From Streptomyces sp. NBC_01264 (GTDB lineage: Bacteria > Actinomycetota > Actinomycetes > Streptomycetales > Streptomycetaceae), in NCBI RefSeq assembly GCF_026340675.1, contig NZ_JAPEOX010000001.1:2480001-2544000 (forward strand): a stretch of 64,000 nt of DNA, in the 5' to 3' direction. Position 1 is the first letter of the stretch; each line of letters begins with the position of its first letter. The position numbers were made by a program, and so were the translations under genes. This document shows, one piece after another, positions 34,524-42,564 of this stretch. The notes beneath the pieces were generated by a model that searched no databases, was not told the origin of the DNA, and saw only the letters and a list, made by a program, of their open reading frames with translations.

Positions 34524-35624
34524 ATGCCAGCCAACCCTCAGGACGCACTGCCGATCCGGCTCAACGTCGACGACAGCGACTCCCCGTCGGACGTCGTCGA
34601 CGCGCTGTTCCTCGGCCGCTTCGCGTCAGGCGAGCAGCCCTACTCGCACAGCGTGTCGATCGACCGGGTCAAGCCGGGCGTGACCCTGTTGCCCTCCGGG
34701 GCAACGGTGTTGCGCTCCGCCCGGGACAGCGACCGCAGCGCGACGCTCGCCGAGGGCCAGGGCTGGACCATGCTCGTCTCCCGCTGGAGCCGGGGGGCGG
34801 ACGTCACGGTGACGGCGATCAGCGACGAACTCGCCGCCCTGACGCTCGAGGAGGCGACCGAGGGCGCGCAGGACGAGCCCGAACCGCAGCCCGAGAACGT
34901 CGCGATGGGGTTCTGGTACGTCTCCCCGCGCCGCGGTCCGTACCGCACGACCCGTCAGATCGCGGCCGGCACCTGGGAAGAGGTGCGGCCCAATTACACG
35001 GCTCCGGTGGCCGGGGCGATGGACCGGCTGATGAAGGTCACCCCGGACGACATCGCCGGCCGGCTGCTCCTGCTGCACGGCCCTCCGGGCACCGGGAAGA
35101 CCTCCGCCCTGCGCACGCTCGCCCGGTCCTGGCGGGACTGGTGCCAGGTGGACTGCGTACTGGACCCGGAGCGGCTGTTCAACGACATCGGCTACCTGAT
35201 GGACATCGCGATCGGCGAGGACGAGGGCACCGCGAAGAGCCGCTGGCGGCTGCTGCTCCTGGAGGACTGCGACGAGCTGATCCGCGGCGAGGCCCGGCAC
35301 ACCGCCGGGCAGGCGCTGTCACGGCTGCTGAACCTCACGGACGGCCTGCTCGGGCAGGGCCGCAACGTCCTGGTGGGCGTCACGACCAACGAGGACCTGG
35401 AGCGGCTCCACCCGGCGGTGGTCCGGCCGGGGCGCTGCCTCGCCCGCATCGAGATCGGCCGGCTGACGCACCGTGAGGCGGTGGACTGGCTGGGCACCGA
35501 CGAGGGCATCTCCCGCGAGGGAGCGACGCTGGCGGAGCTCTACGCCCTGCGCCGCGGCGCGTCGGGCCCCGCCGCCCTGCTGCCGCCGCAGGGCCAGGAC
35601 ACGGAGGCGGGGATGTACCTGTAG
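34524..35624 (+). CDS. DUF5925 AAA ATPase
   Basis: The 366-aa protein has an N-terminal DUF5925 domain (LPIRLNVDDSDSPSDVVDALFLGRFASGEQPYSHS) and a C-terminal AAA module with Walker A LHGPPGTGKTSALRTL, Walker B LLLLEDCDEL, GVTTNEDLERLHPAVVRPGRC (sensor 1 and arginine region) and a small lid helix. No protease, helicase or membrane part is visible, so it is probably a cytoplasmic remodelling ATPase with an unknown client. Starts at 34488, 34515 and 34524 share the frame; AGGAGGG at 34491 is far from all but 34515, so the start is uncertain by a few residues. Confidence 0.85.
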   Translation: MPANPQDALPIRLNVDDSDSPSDVVDALFLGRFASGEQPYSHSVSIDRVKPGVTLLPSGATVLRSARDSDRSATLAEGQGWTMLVSRWSRGADVTVTAISDELAALTLEEATEGAQDEPEPQPENVAMGFWYVSPRRGPYRTTRQIAAGTWEEVRPNYTAPVAGAMDRLMKVTPDDIAGRLLLLHGPPGTGKTSALRTLARSWRDWCQVDCVLDPERLFNDIGYLMDIAIGEDEGTAKSRWRLLLLEDCDELIRGEARHTAGQALSRLLNLTDGLLGQGRNVLVGVTTNEDLERLHPAVVRPGRCLARIEIGRLTHREAVDWLGTDEGISREGATLAELYALRRGASGPAALLPPQGQDTEAGMYL

Positions 35625-35720
35625 GTGCGGCGCACGAGCGGCGAGGACAATGGGGGTGCGGCCGAAGGCCCCCACCGGCCGTGCGCACCTGCGGGGGACC
35701 CACGAACAGGAGAACGCACC

Positions 35721-36317
35721 GTGCTCGAACCGGCGCAGGAGAACCCCTTCCCCGACAGCCACGTCCTCGGCGAGGGACCCGAGCCGCACCCGCAGCTCCA
35801 GCCGGTGCTCGGCCTCATCGGACGCTGGCACGGCCGGGGCAGCGGCGAGTACCCGACCCTGGAGCACGGGTTCCGGTACGAGCAGGAGATCACCTTCAGC
35901 CACGACGGCCGGCCCTTCCTCGCCTACGAGTCCCGCGCGTGGCTGATCGACGACTCCGGCAAGGCCGTGCGCCCCGCGGGCCGGGAGACCGGGTGGTGGC
36001 GGATCCTCCCGGACGCCTCGGTCGAGGTCACGCTCGCCCACCCGACGGGCATCGTCGAGACGTACGTCGGCCAGGTCTCCCGTGCGGACGGCGCCGACGG
36101 TACGGACAGTGCTGACGGCTCGCACGGTGCCGACGGCACGCGGATCGAGATGGCCACCGACACCGTCGGGCTGACCCCGCGGGCCAAGGAGGTCACCGGC
36201 ATGCGGCGCCGGTACGCGCTCCAGGACGGCGGGCTGACGATCGTGCAGGAGATGGCCGCGGTGGGGCAGCCCATGCAGCACCACCTCCAGGCCGTGCTGT
36301 ACCCGCGCGCCAACTGA
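35721..36317 (+). CDS. nitrobindin-like heme-binding beta-barrel protein (DUF1794)
   Basis: GTG 35721 follows AGGAG. The GxWxGxG signature is at 34-40 (GRWHGRG), followed by the nitrobindin strand pattern (YEQEITFSHDGRPFLAYESRAW, ETGWWRILPDASVEVTLAHPTGIVE) and a C-terminal MQHHLQAVLYPR with the expected heme-ligand region. Bacterial nitrobindins bind ferric heme and can isomerise peroxynitrite to nitrate. An Asp/Ala/Gly repeat insert (ADGADGTDSADGSHGADG) in a surface loop is unusual. Confidence 0.88.
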   Translation: MLEPAQENPFPDSHVLGEGPEPHPQLQPVLGLIGRWHGRGSGEYPTLEHGFRYEQEITFSHDGRPFLAYESRAWLIDDSGKAVRPAGRETGWWRILPDASVEVTLAHPTGIVETYVGQVSRADGADGTDSADGSHGADGTRIEMATDTVGLTPRAKEVTGMRRRYALQDGGLTIVQEMAAVGQPMQHHLQAVLYPRAN

Positions 36318-36417
36318 CCGGCGGGGCAGCGCCCGTACGCCGGTCCGCGTCTCGGCCGGACCGGCCCGTGTGTCGGCCCAGGTGCCGGCCAGGTGCCGGC
36401 CCCCGTACCGCTCCGCC

Positions 36418-36810
36418 TCAGTCCGCGTACCGCGCGCGCAGCGCGTCCAGCGCCGCCGCGGTGGCCTCGTCGAAGGTCAGGCCCAGCCGCCGCGCCCGCT
36501 CCGCGTAGGCCTGCGCGGCGGTGGCCGCCTCGCGGGCGGGCCCGTCGCCGACCGCCGCCACGAAGCTGCCCGCCCGGCCGCGCGTCTCGATCACACCGTC
36601 CGACTCCAGCGCCCGGTAGGCCTTCGCGACGGTGTTCGCCGCCAGCCCCAGCTCTTCCGCGAGCCCGCGGACCGTCGGCAGTTTGAACCCGGCGGGCAGC
36701 CGGCCCGCCCGCGCCCCGGCGGCGATCTGAGCGCGCAGCTGCTCGTACGGGGCGGCGGCGCCCGCCGCGCCGTCGATGCGGATCTTCAGGTGCGGAGAAG
36801 TCGAGGTCAC
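36418..36810 (-). CDS. GntR-family regulator, YtrA type
   Basis: The 130-aa protein is a GntR winged helix (PYEQLRAQIAAGARAGRLPAGFKLPTVRGLAEELGLAANTVAKAYRALESDGVIETRGRAGSFV in order, residues about 21-85) with only a short helical C-terminus, the YtrA layout. It is divergent from the GNAT gene with a 71-base gap. YtrA proteins usually control transporters; none is adjacent. Confidence 0.87.
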   Translation of the reverse strand: MTSTSPHLKIRIDGAAGAAAPYEQLRAQIAAGARAGRLPAGFKLPTVRGLAEELGLAANTVAKAYRALESDGVIETRGRAGSFVAAVGDGPAREAATAAQAYAERARRLGLTFDEATAAALDALRARYAD

Positions 36811-36869
36811 GCGGCCGATTGTCCCCCATCCGCCGGGAAATTCGCAGGCGCGGGGCCCCCGGTGGCCCC

Positions 36870-36875
36870 TACCGT
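36870..36875 (+). promoter_or_regulatory. -10 element for leaderless GNAT transcript
   Basis: TACCGT ends six bases before GTG 36882, which has no Shine-Dalgarno, so a leaderless message is likely. Confidence 0.45.
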
Positions 36876-36881
36876 CGCCAC

Positions 36882-37814
36882 GTGATCACAACCATCCGGG
36901 ATCTGCGCCCGAACGACCCGGCCGACGCCGAGCACGTCGTACGGGTGCGCCGCGCCGCCCTCCCCTTCATGATCGGTACCGCCCGCGGGGTCGCCTTCGA
37001 GGTGGCCTCCGCCCACCCCGACAAGCGCTACCGCCTCCTCGTCGCCGAGAACGCCGACGGCCTCGTCGTCGGCACCGCCCAGGTCGGCATCGTCCACGAC
37101 AGCACCGAGCCCGGCCAGGGCTTCGTCAACGCCTACGTCGACCCGGCCCACCGCGGTCTCGGCGCCGGGGCCGCTCTGCTGGGCGCGGCCGAGGAGCATC
37201 TGGGAGCCGAGGGCGCGAAGGAGGCGTACGCCTGGGTCCTCGACGAGCCGGCGCACCGCGCGTTCGCCGAGCGGCACGGCTACCGCGCCTCCCGTTCCGC
37301 GCACTTCCTGCGCCTCGACCTCGCCACGGCCGCCCTGCCGTCGCTTCCCGGGAACCTCCCGGACGGGGTCGAGCTGCGCGCCGGCTCGGCCTTCGCCGCC
37401 GATCCGCGCCCGCTCTTCGAGGCCGACGCGGCGGGGACCCTGGACGAACCGGGCGATGTCGCGGTGGAGTTCGACGACTACGAGGACTGGCTGCGGAACA
37501 CCTGGGAGCACCCGTACCTCGACCGGGAGCTCACCACCGTGGTCCTGGTGGACGGCGAGGTGGCGGGCTTCACCGCCGCCCACACCGACGGGGCCGGACG
37601 GTACTCCTCGGCGATGACCGCCACCCTGCGCCCGTTCCGCGGCCGGGGACTGGCCCGGCTGGCCAAGACCGACTCGCTGCTGCGGGCCCGCGCGGCCGGC
37701 TGCACCGAGGCGTTCACCGGGAACGACACCGGCAACACCCCCATGCTCGCCGTCAACGCCCGGTTCGGGTACGAGGTCTGCGCCACGGAGACCCGCTTCA
37801 CCAAGCAGCTGTGA
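36882..37814 (+). CDS. tandem GNAT-fold N-acetyltransferase
   Basis: The 310-aa protein holds two GNAT halves. The first has acetyl-CoA motif A VNAYVDPAHRGLGAGAALLGAAEEHL. The second has TATLRPFRGRGLARLAKTDSLLRARAAG, then TGNDTGNTPMLAVNARFGYEV, a common ending of Streptomyces MshD-like or antibiotic-type tandem acetyltransferases. Acceptor unknown. GTG 36882 lies in a GTGATCAC palindrome. Followed 17 bases later by the DUF402 gene, probably co-transcribed. Confidence 0.88.
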   Translation: MITTIRDLRPNDPADAEHVVRVRRAALPFMIGTARGVAFEVASAHPDKRYRLLVAENADGLVVGTAQVGIVHDSTEPGQGFVNAYVDPAHRGLGAGAALLGAAEEHLGAEGAKEAYAWVLDEPAHRAFAERHGYRASRSAHFLRLDLATAALPSLPGNLPDGVELRAGSAFAADPRPLFEADAAGTLDEPGDVAVEFDDYEDWLRNTWEHPYLDRELTTVVLVDGEVAGFTAAHTDGAGRYSSAMTATLRPFRGRGLARLAKTDSLLRARAAGCTEAFTGNDTGNTPMLAVNARFGYEVCATETRFTKQL

Positions 37815-37831
37815 CAACGGGAGACATCACG

Positions 37832-38314
37832 ATGACCGACCGACTGACCGTCACCCTCACCAAGGCGGGCCGTACGAAGATCCGTTACCCGGCCGAGCTG
37901 GTGGCCGACACCGGCACCCGCATCACCGTACGGGCCCCCTGGGCGGCCCCGGGGGTACGGGACTTCGGCTTCGTCCGCTTCGAGCCGGGCGACGTGTTCA
38001 CCGAGCACTTCTGGCGCGACCGCTGGTACGCGGTCAAGGAGGTGCGGACCGGTGAGGGCGTCCTCAAGGGCTGGTACTGCGACGTCACCCGGCCGGCCTC
38101 GGTGGAGGACGGGGTGATCCTGGTCGAGGACCTGGACCTGGACCTGTGGGTGTCCGCCGACGGGAGCTCCGTACTGCGTCTGGACGAGGACGAGTTCGCC
38201 GCGAGCGGGCTCGCCGACACCGATCCCGAGGCGGCCGCCCAGGCGGTACGGGCCCTCGACGCCCTGGAGGCCCAGGCCCGCTCGACGGCCGGCCTGTCCG
38301 CCCTGCCGGCCTGA
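37832..38314 (+). CDS. DUF402 (FomD/YgaC-like) protein
   Basis: The 160-aa protein shows DUF402 features: FVRFEPGDVFTEHFWRDRWYAVKEV, GWYCDVTRPASVEDG and VEDLDLDLWVSADGSSVLRLDEDEF. The acidic residues match the metal site of this fold, whose studied members act on phosphate-linked substrates such as nucleoside phosphonates or diphosphates. ATG 37832 has GGGAG. Probably in an operon with the upstream GNAT gene; substrate unknown. Confidence 0.85.
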   Translation: MTDRLTVTLTKAGRTKIRYPAELVADTGTRITVRAPWAAPGVRDFGFVRFEPGDVFTEHFWRDRWYAVKEVRTGEGVLKGWYCDVTRPASVEDGVILVEDLDLDLWVSADGSSVLRLDEDEFAASGLADTDPEAAAQAVRALDALEAQARSTAGLSALPA

Positions 38315-38339
38315 TCCGGCGGCACCGCGACCGTGTCAC

Positions 38340-38360
38340 GCGGGCTTTCTGTAGGCCCGC
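38340..38360 (+). terminator. hairpin after the DUF402 gene
   Basis: GCGGGC and GCCCGC arms enclose a 9-base loop, 26 bases after the stop. No T-tract follows. Confidence 0.4.
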
Positions 38361-38368
38361 TTAGTGGC

Positions 38369-38389
38369 TCCTTAAGTGCGCCCTAAGGA
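38369..38389. promoter_or_regulatory. inverted repeat upstream of the LPMO gene
   Basis: TCCTTA and TAAGGA form perfect 6-base arms around nine bases, about 175 bases before the LPMO start. It does not resemble the DasR site. Role unknown. Confidence 0.35.
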
Positions 38390-38565
38390 TCGGCTCCGGG
38401 GCCTCGAACCCCGTGGAACCCGGCTTCCCGGCAGTTAGTTTGGCTGGGCCAGGGAGGGCCGGAGGCGGCGCCGCGGACCCGTGAGGGAGCGGCGCCGCAC
38501 AGCCCCGGTCCTCCGGCGCACCCACGACTCGCGCAGCCCTGTGCCGTGCCCAGAGGAGATCCACC

Positions 38566-39618
38566 ATGCCCGCACGCCGTACCGCCGCCCGCATCGCCAC
38601 CGGACTGGCCCCGCTCGCGGTGGCCGCGTACGCCGTCGTCCCCGCGGCCGCCCACGGTTCGATGACGGACCCGGTCAGCCGGGTGGCGGCGTGCTACGCG
38701 GAGGGCCCGGAGTCCCCGAAGTCGGCGGCCTGCAAGGCGGCGGTCGCGGCGAGCGGGGTGCAGGCGTTCTACGACTGGAACGCGGTGAACATCGCCAACG
38801 CGGCCGGCCAGAGCAAGGCGCTGATCCCGGACGGACAGCTCTGCTCGGCGGGCAACGACAAGTACCGGGGCCTGGACCTGGCGCGCGCGGACTGGCCGGC
38901 GAGCCCGATGGCCGCGGGAGCGCACACCTTCCGCTACAAGGGGACCGCCCCGCACAAGGGCTCCTTCGAGCTGTACGTGACGAAGGACGGCTACGACCCG
39001 TCGAAGCCGCTGAAGTGGTCCGACCTGGAGTCGGCGCCCTTCGCGAAGGTCACCGACCCGGGGATGCGAGACGGCGACTACGTCTTCTCCGGCACCGTCC
39101 CGAACAAGACCGGACGGCACCTGATCTACAGCGTCTGGCAGCGCTCCGACAGCCCGGAGGCCTTCTACACCTGCTCCGACGTGGTCTTCGGGAAGGACAA
39201 CGGCGGGGGTGGCACCGGAGGTTCGGGCGGCACGGGCGGCACCGGGGGCAAGCCCACCGCCGAGCCGAGCTCGAAGCCGACTTCGAAGCCGAGCACGATG
39301 CCGACGTCCGTGCCCTCGGGGCGGCCGTCCACGCTTCCCTCGGAGATCCCCTCGGCCCCCACCGACGAGCAGATCTCGCAGGGCGCCGGGAAGTCCACGG
39401 TGGAGCACGGCGGCCACGGGGACAACGACCCGAAGACGAACGGCGGCACCGTCCCGTCCCCGACCCCCTCGCAGAGCGGGACCGGACTCGCGGAGACGGG
39501 CGGCAGCAGCGCCACACCGGTGATCGCCATCGGCGGGGCCGGCGTCCTGGCCGCGGGTGCGGCCGTGCTGTTCGGGCTGGCCCGCCGCCGTGCGACCCCG
39601 GGCCGCCACGGCCGCTGA
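38566..39618 (+). CDS. wall-anchored AA10 lytic polysaccharide monooxygenase
   Basis: Signal peptide cleavage after VVPAAA would expose His30 (HGSMTDPVSR) as the N-terminal copper ligand; His130 (APHKGSFEL) is the second histidine of the brace. Four Cys are placed as in AA10 enzymes. These copper enzymes cut chitin or cellulose oxidatively outside the cell. The catalytic domain (to about 210) is followed by a Gly/Thr and Ser/Pro/Thr stalk, LAETG, a hydrophobic helix and RRR, a class E sortase signal, so it is probably tethered to the wall rather than released. ATG 38566 follows AGAGGAG. No carbohydrate-binding module is present. Confidence 0.93.
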   Translation: MPARRTAARIATGLAPLAVAAYAVVPAAAHGSMTDPVSRVAACYAEGPESPKSAACKAAVAASGVQAFYDWNAVNIANAAGQSKALIPDGQLCSAGNDKYRGLDLARADWPASPMAAGAHTFRYKGTAPHKGSFELYVTKDGYDPSKPLKWSDLESAPFAKVTDPGMRDGDYVFSGTVPNKTGRHLIYSVWQRSDSPEAFYTCSDVVFGKDNGGGGTGGSGGTGGTGGKPTAEPSSKPTSKPSTMPTSVPSGRPSTLPSEIPSAPTDEQISQGAGKSTVEHGGHGDNDPKTNGGTVPSPTPSQSGTGLAETGGSSATPVIAIGGAGVLAAGAAVLFGLARRRATPGRHGR

Positions 39619-39632
39619 CCGGGACGGACGAA

Positions 39633-39659
39633 CGGGCGGCCCGCACCGCGGGCCGCCCG
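39633..39659. terminator. strong GC hairpin between convergent LPMO and lipase genes
   Basis: CGGGCGGCCCG and CGGGCCGCCCG are perfect 11-base arms around CACCG, located 15 bases after the LPMO stop. No T-tract, as is common in streptomycetes. Confidence 0.65.
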
Positions 39660-39685
39660 CCGCCGTCAGAAGCAGACCGCCGCCG

Positions 39686-40546
39686 TCAGGAGAAGACCGA
39701 CGCGCAGGTGGTGCGCTCGGCGTGCGCCGGGTCGAGGGCGTTGGCCGCCTCGTGCCAGGCGATCCGGTCGGTGAGCCCGATGGCCACGTGCTCCGAGAGG
39801 TCCACCGCGCACAGGTCCTGGAGCAGCACGTTGCGGACGTTCGGCCCGGTGAGGAACTGGCTCCGGTACGGGGTGACCACCTCGTCGTACCGGGTGGCGA
39901 TCACCGTGTACGCGACTCCGGGGACGGTGTCCCCGCCCGCGTTCAGCTTGTTCTGGAAGGCCGATCCGGCGATCTGGTCGGCGAGGCCCGGGGTGGCCTC
40001 GCTGATCAGGTCCCCGGCCCCGGGGAAGTACGGGAGGAGCTTGGTGAGGCCGAGCAGGGTCGTCCCGTGGTTGTCGGGGGCGAGTCCGACCAGGGCGTTC
40101 ACCTTGGCGGCGCCGCCGAGGAACTTCAGGTAGTAGCGCGGCATCATGCCGCCCTGGGAGTGGCCGACGACATCGGTCTCGGCGGCCCCCGTGGCGGCGA
40201 GGACCTTGTCCACGAAGACGTCGAGCTGGCCGGCGGACCGCTCGATGGGGCCGAGCCCGTTGAAGAACGGGACGCCGGGCAGTTGCCCGTAGTCGAGGGA
40301 GTAGACGCAGTAGCCCCGGTGGACGAGGTACGGCGCGAAGCCGAGCCAGTTGTCGACGGAGTTCCCGAAGGTTCCGTGGACCAGGACGACGGGGCGGGGG
40401 TGGGCGGCGGACGGTTTGCAGGACCAGTTGTTCCAGCCGCTGCTCGGCGCCGGGGCGGCCTGGGCCGCTCCGGTGGGGGCGACGAGCGCGGCGGCGGCCA
40501 GGGTGAGGACGGCCAGGGGGCGGAGCAGGCGTCTCCAGGGCAGCAT
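39686..40546 (-). CDS. secreted alpha/beta-hydrolase lipase
   Basis: From ATG 40546 (AAGGAG upstream) the product has a signal peptide (LRPLAVLTLAAAALVAPTGAAQA) and a mature lipase with oxyanion motif VVLVHGTFGN, nucleophile Ser130 in VVGHSQGGMMP, and DNHGTTL/ATRYDEVVTPY regions typical of Streptomyces triacylglycerol lipases/esterases. Cys at 43, 80 and near the C-terminus probably form disulphides. The open frame upstream to 40702 is rejected as non-coding. Confidence 0.92.
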   Translation of the reverse strand: MLPWRRLLRPLAVLTLAAAALVAPTGAAQAAPAPSSGWNNWSCKPSAAHPRPVVLVHGTFGNSVDNWLGFAPYLVHRGYCVYSLDYGQLPGVPFFNGLGPIERSAGQLDVFVDKVLAATGAAETDVVGHSQGGMMPRYYLKFLGGAAKVNALVGLAPDNHGTTLLGLTKLLPYFPGAGDLISEATPGLADQIAGSAFQNKLNAGGDTVPGVAYTVIATRYDEVVTPYRSQFLTGPNVRNVLLQDLCAVDLSEHVAIGLTDRIAWHEAANALDPAHAERTTCASVFS

Positions 40547-40791
40547 CGTGTGATCTCCTTGCGGCTCAAGGGGAGTAACGAGGGATGGCGCGGGAAGTAC
40601 GTGGGGGTGCATCCCGTGATCCGGATCACAAGGGGGTGCTGCAGCCGCTAAATTACGGGCGAGTAGCAAAACTGGGAAGTTACGCGGCGGTAAAAAATCC
40701 ACGCTCCCGCCTGGTGGTCCGCTCCGACGGCCGTCATCCGTTCGGCTCTCCCCTGCTGCGCCGGACGCCCCGTAGGCCGAGCGTGTGAGAC

Positions 40792-41895
40792 ATGACTCAG
40801 CCCACCCACACAGACCCAGGGCAGTCCGGCGGCTTCCTCGCCGAGATCAAGGACGCCGTCACCACCCGGGCCGCTCTCCTGGTCCTGGGCGTACTGGCGC
40901 TCCAGCTCGCCTTCATCACCTCGTACGTCGGGGCCTTCCATCACCCCAAGCCCAGCGAGATCCCGATCGCCGTGAGCGCCCCCGCCGCACCGATCGCCGA
41001 ACAGACGGCGAAACAGCTCTCCGCGCTGCCGGGCAAGCCTCTGGACCCCCGTGCCGTACAGGACGAGGCGACGGCGCTGCGGCAGATCAAGAACCGGGAC
41101 GTGGACGGCGCGCTGATCATCGACCCGGCCGGCAAGACCGACAGGCTGCTGGTGGCGAGCGGCGCCGGGGCCTCCCTGTCGCAGGCCGTCGAAGAGGTCG
41201 TCGGCCTCGTCGAGAAGGCCCAGGGCCGCACCGTGACCGTGGAGGACGTGGTCCCGGTCGCCGCCGGCGACGGGCGCGGCCTGAGCTCGTTCTACCTGGT
41301 CGTCGGCTGGTGCGTGGGCGGCTACCTGTGTGCGGCGATCCTCGCGATCAGCGCGGGCGCCCGGCCCGCGAACGTCCACCGCGCCGTCATCCGGCTCGGC
41401 GCGCTGTTCGTGTACGCCGTGGCGGCCGGACTCCTCGGCGCGGTCATCGCGGACCCGGTCCTGGGCGCGCTGCCCGGCAGCATCTGGGGCCTGTGGGGGC
41501 TCGGCTCCCTCATCGTCTTCGCCGTCGGCGCGATCACCCTGGCCTTCCAGGGCCTCGCGGGCGTGGTCGGCATCGGCCTGGCGATCCTGCTCGTGGTGGT
41601 GCTCGGCAACCCGAGCGCCGGCGGCGCCTATCCGTACCCGCTGCTGCCGCCGTTCTGGAAGGCCATCGGCCCGTGGCTGCCACCGGGCGCGGGCACGTAC
41701 GCCGCGCGCTCGATCGCGTACTTCAAGGGCAATGACATCACCGGCCCGCTGCTGGTCCTGAGCGGCTGGGCGGTGCTCGGCTCCGCGATCACGCTGGCCT
41801 GCGCGGCGGGCCGCAAGGGCAAGGCGGGCGCGGCCGTGGGCAGCGGACTCCCCGAAGGGCCGGACGCCCTGCCGGAACGGGAAGTCGTGCGATGA
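40792..41895 (+). CDS. ABC-2/YhgE-type multi-pass membrane protein
   Basis: The 367-aa protein has one N-terminal helix (LLVLGVLALQLAFITSYVGAF), an extracytoplasmic domain of about 110 residues (IPIAVSAPAAPIAEQTAKQLSALPGKPLDP...), then five hydrophobic segments and a charged tail. This layout fits the ABC-2-like/Pip-YhgE (DUF3533-type) families. No ATPase is adjacent. Its stop overlaps the next gene's start (ATGA), so the two are coupled. Substrate unknown. Confidence 0.75.
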   Translation: MTQPTHTDPGQSGGFLAEIKDAVTTRAALLVLGVLALQLAFITSYVGAFHHPKPSEIPIAVSAPAAPIAEQTAKQLSALPGKPLDPRAVQDEATALRQIKNRDVDGALIIDPAGKTDRLLVASGAGASLSQAVEEVVGLVEKAQGRTVTVEDVVPVAAGDGRGLSSFYLVVGWCVGGYLCAAILAISAGARPANVHRAVIRLGALFVYAVAAGLLGAVIADPVLGALPGSIWGLWGLGSLIVFAVGAITLAFQGLAGVVGIGLAILLVVVLGNPSAGGAYPYPLLPPFWKAIGPWLPPGAGTYAARSIAYFKGNDITGPLLVLSGWAVLGSAITLACAAGRKGKAGAAVGSGLPEGPDALPEREVVR

Positions 41896-42557
41896 ACAAT
41901 CCCGTCCACGTCCGCAACCGCATGGGCCCGGCCGAACAGGCCGTCTCCGTCAAGCGGATGGAGCCCAGCGCGCAGGCGCAGCTGGGCCCCCTGGGCCTCA
42001 CCGGGTTCATCGTCGTCACCACGCTCGCCACCGGCATCGACGCGGGCATCTTCCCCGAGCACCTCAGCCACTCCGTGCTGCCGCTGGTCGGCTTCTTCAT
42101 CGGCGGGCTCGCCCAGCTGCTGGCCGGGCTGTTCCAGGCGCAGCGCGGTGACACCTGGCACGCCACGGTCTTCGGCGGCTTCGGGCTGTTCTGGATGTCG
42201 AAGGCGCTCCTGATCCAGTGGGTGCTGCCCGCCACGGATCCGGCGCTGCGCGGTGACGTGAGCGCGCTGTTCACGCTGCCGTGGGTGTTCGTGGTGTTCG
42301 TGCTGTGGATCGGCAGCTGGCGGATCCACCTGGTGCTGCTGTCCACCTTCACCTGCGTGCTGGTGGTCTTCGTGGCCATGACGGTCAGCGGGTTCACCGG
42401 CTCGGTGATCTGGAGCCGGATCACCGGCTGGAGCGGTCTGCTGGCCGCGCTCGGAGCCACGTACCTGCTCGCCGGGCAGATCATGGCGAGCACCTGGGGC
42501 CGCCAGGTGCTGCCCATGGGCCGCTTCCTCGCCCCCGAGGAGCACCCGGAGGCATGA
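41892..42557 (+). CDS. GPR1/FUN34/YaaH-family acetate transporter
   Basis: The 221-aa six-helix protein has the family entry motif as LGPLGLTGFIVVTTLATGIDAG and FIGGLAQLLAGLFQAQRGDTWHATVFGGFGLFWMS, corresponding to NPAPLGL and the central aromatic/Asn region of SatP. Studied homologues move acetate or succinate with protons. The canonical NP(A/G)PLGL reads QLGPLGL, so specificity may differ. Coupled to the preceding membrane protein. Confidence 0.85.
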   Translation: MNNPVHVRNRMGPAEQAVSVKRMEPSAQAQLGPLGLTGFIVVTTLATGIDAGIFPEHLSHSVLPLVGFFIGGLAQLLAGLFQAQRGDTWHATVFGGFGLFWMSKALLIQWVLPATDPALRGDVSALFTLPWVFVVFVLWIGSWRIHLVLLSTFTCVLVVFVAMTVSGFTGSVIWSRITGWSGLLAALGATYLLAGQIMASTWGRQVLPMGRFLAPEEHPEA

Positions 42558-42564
42558 CGACGCC

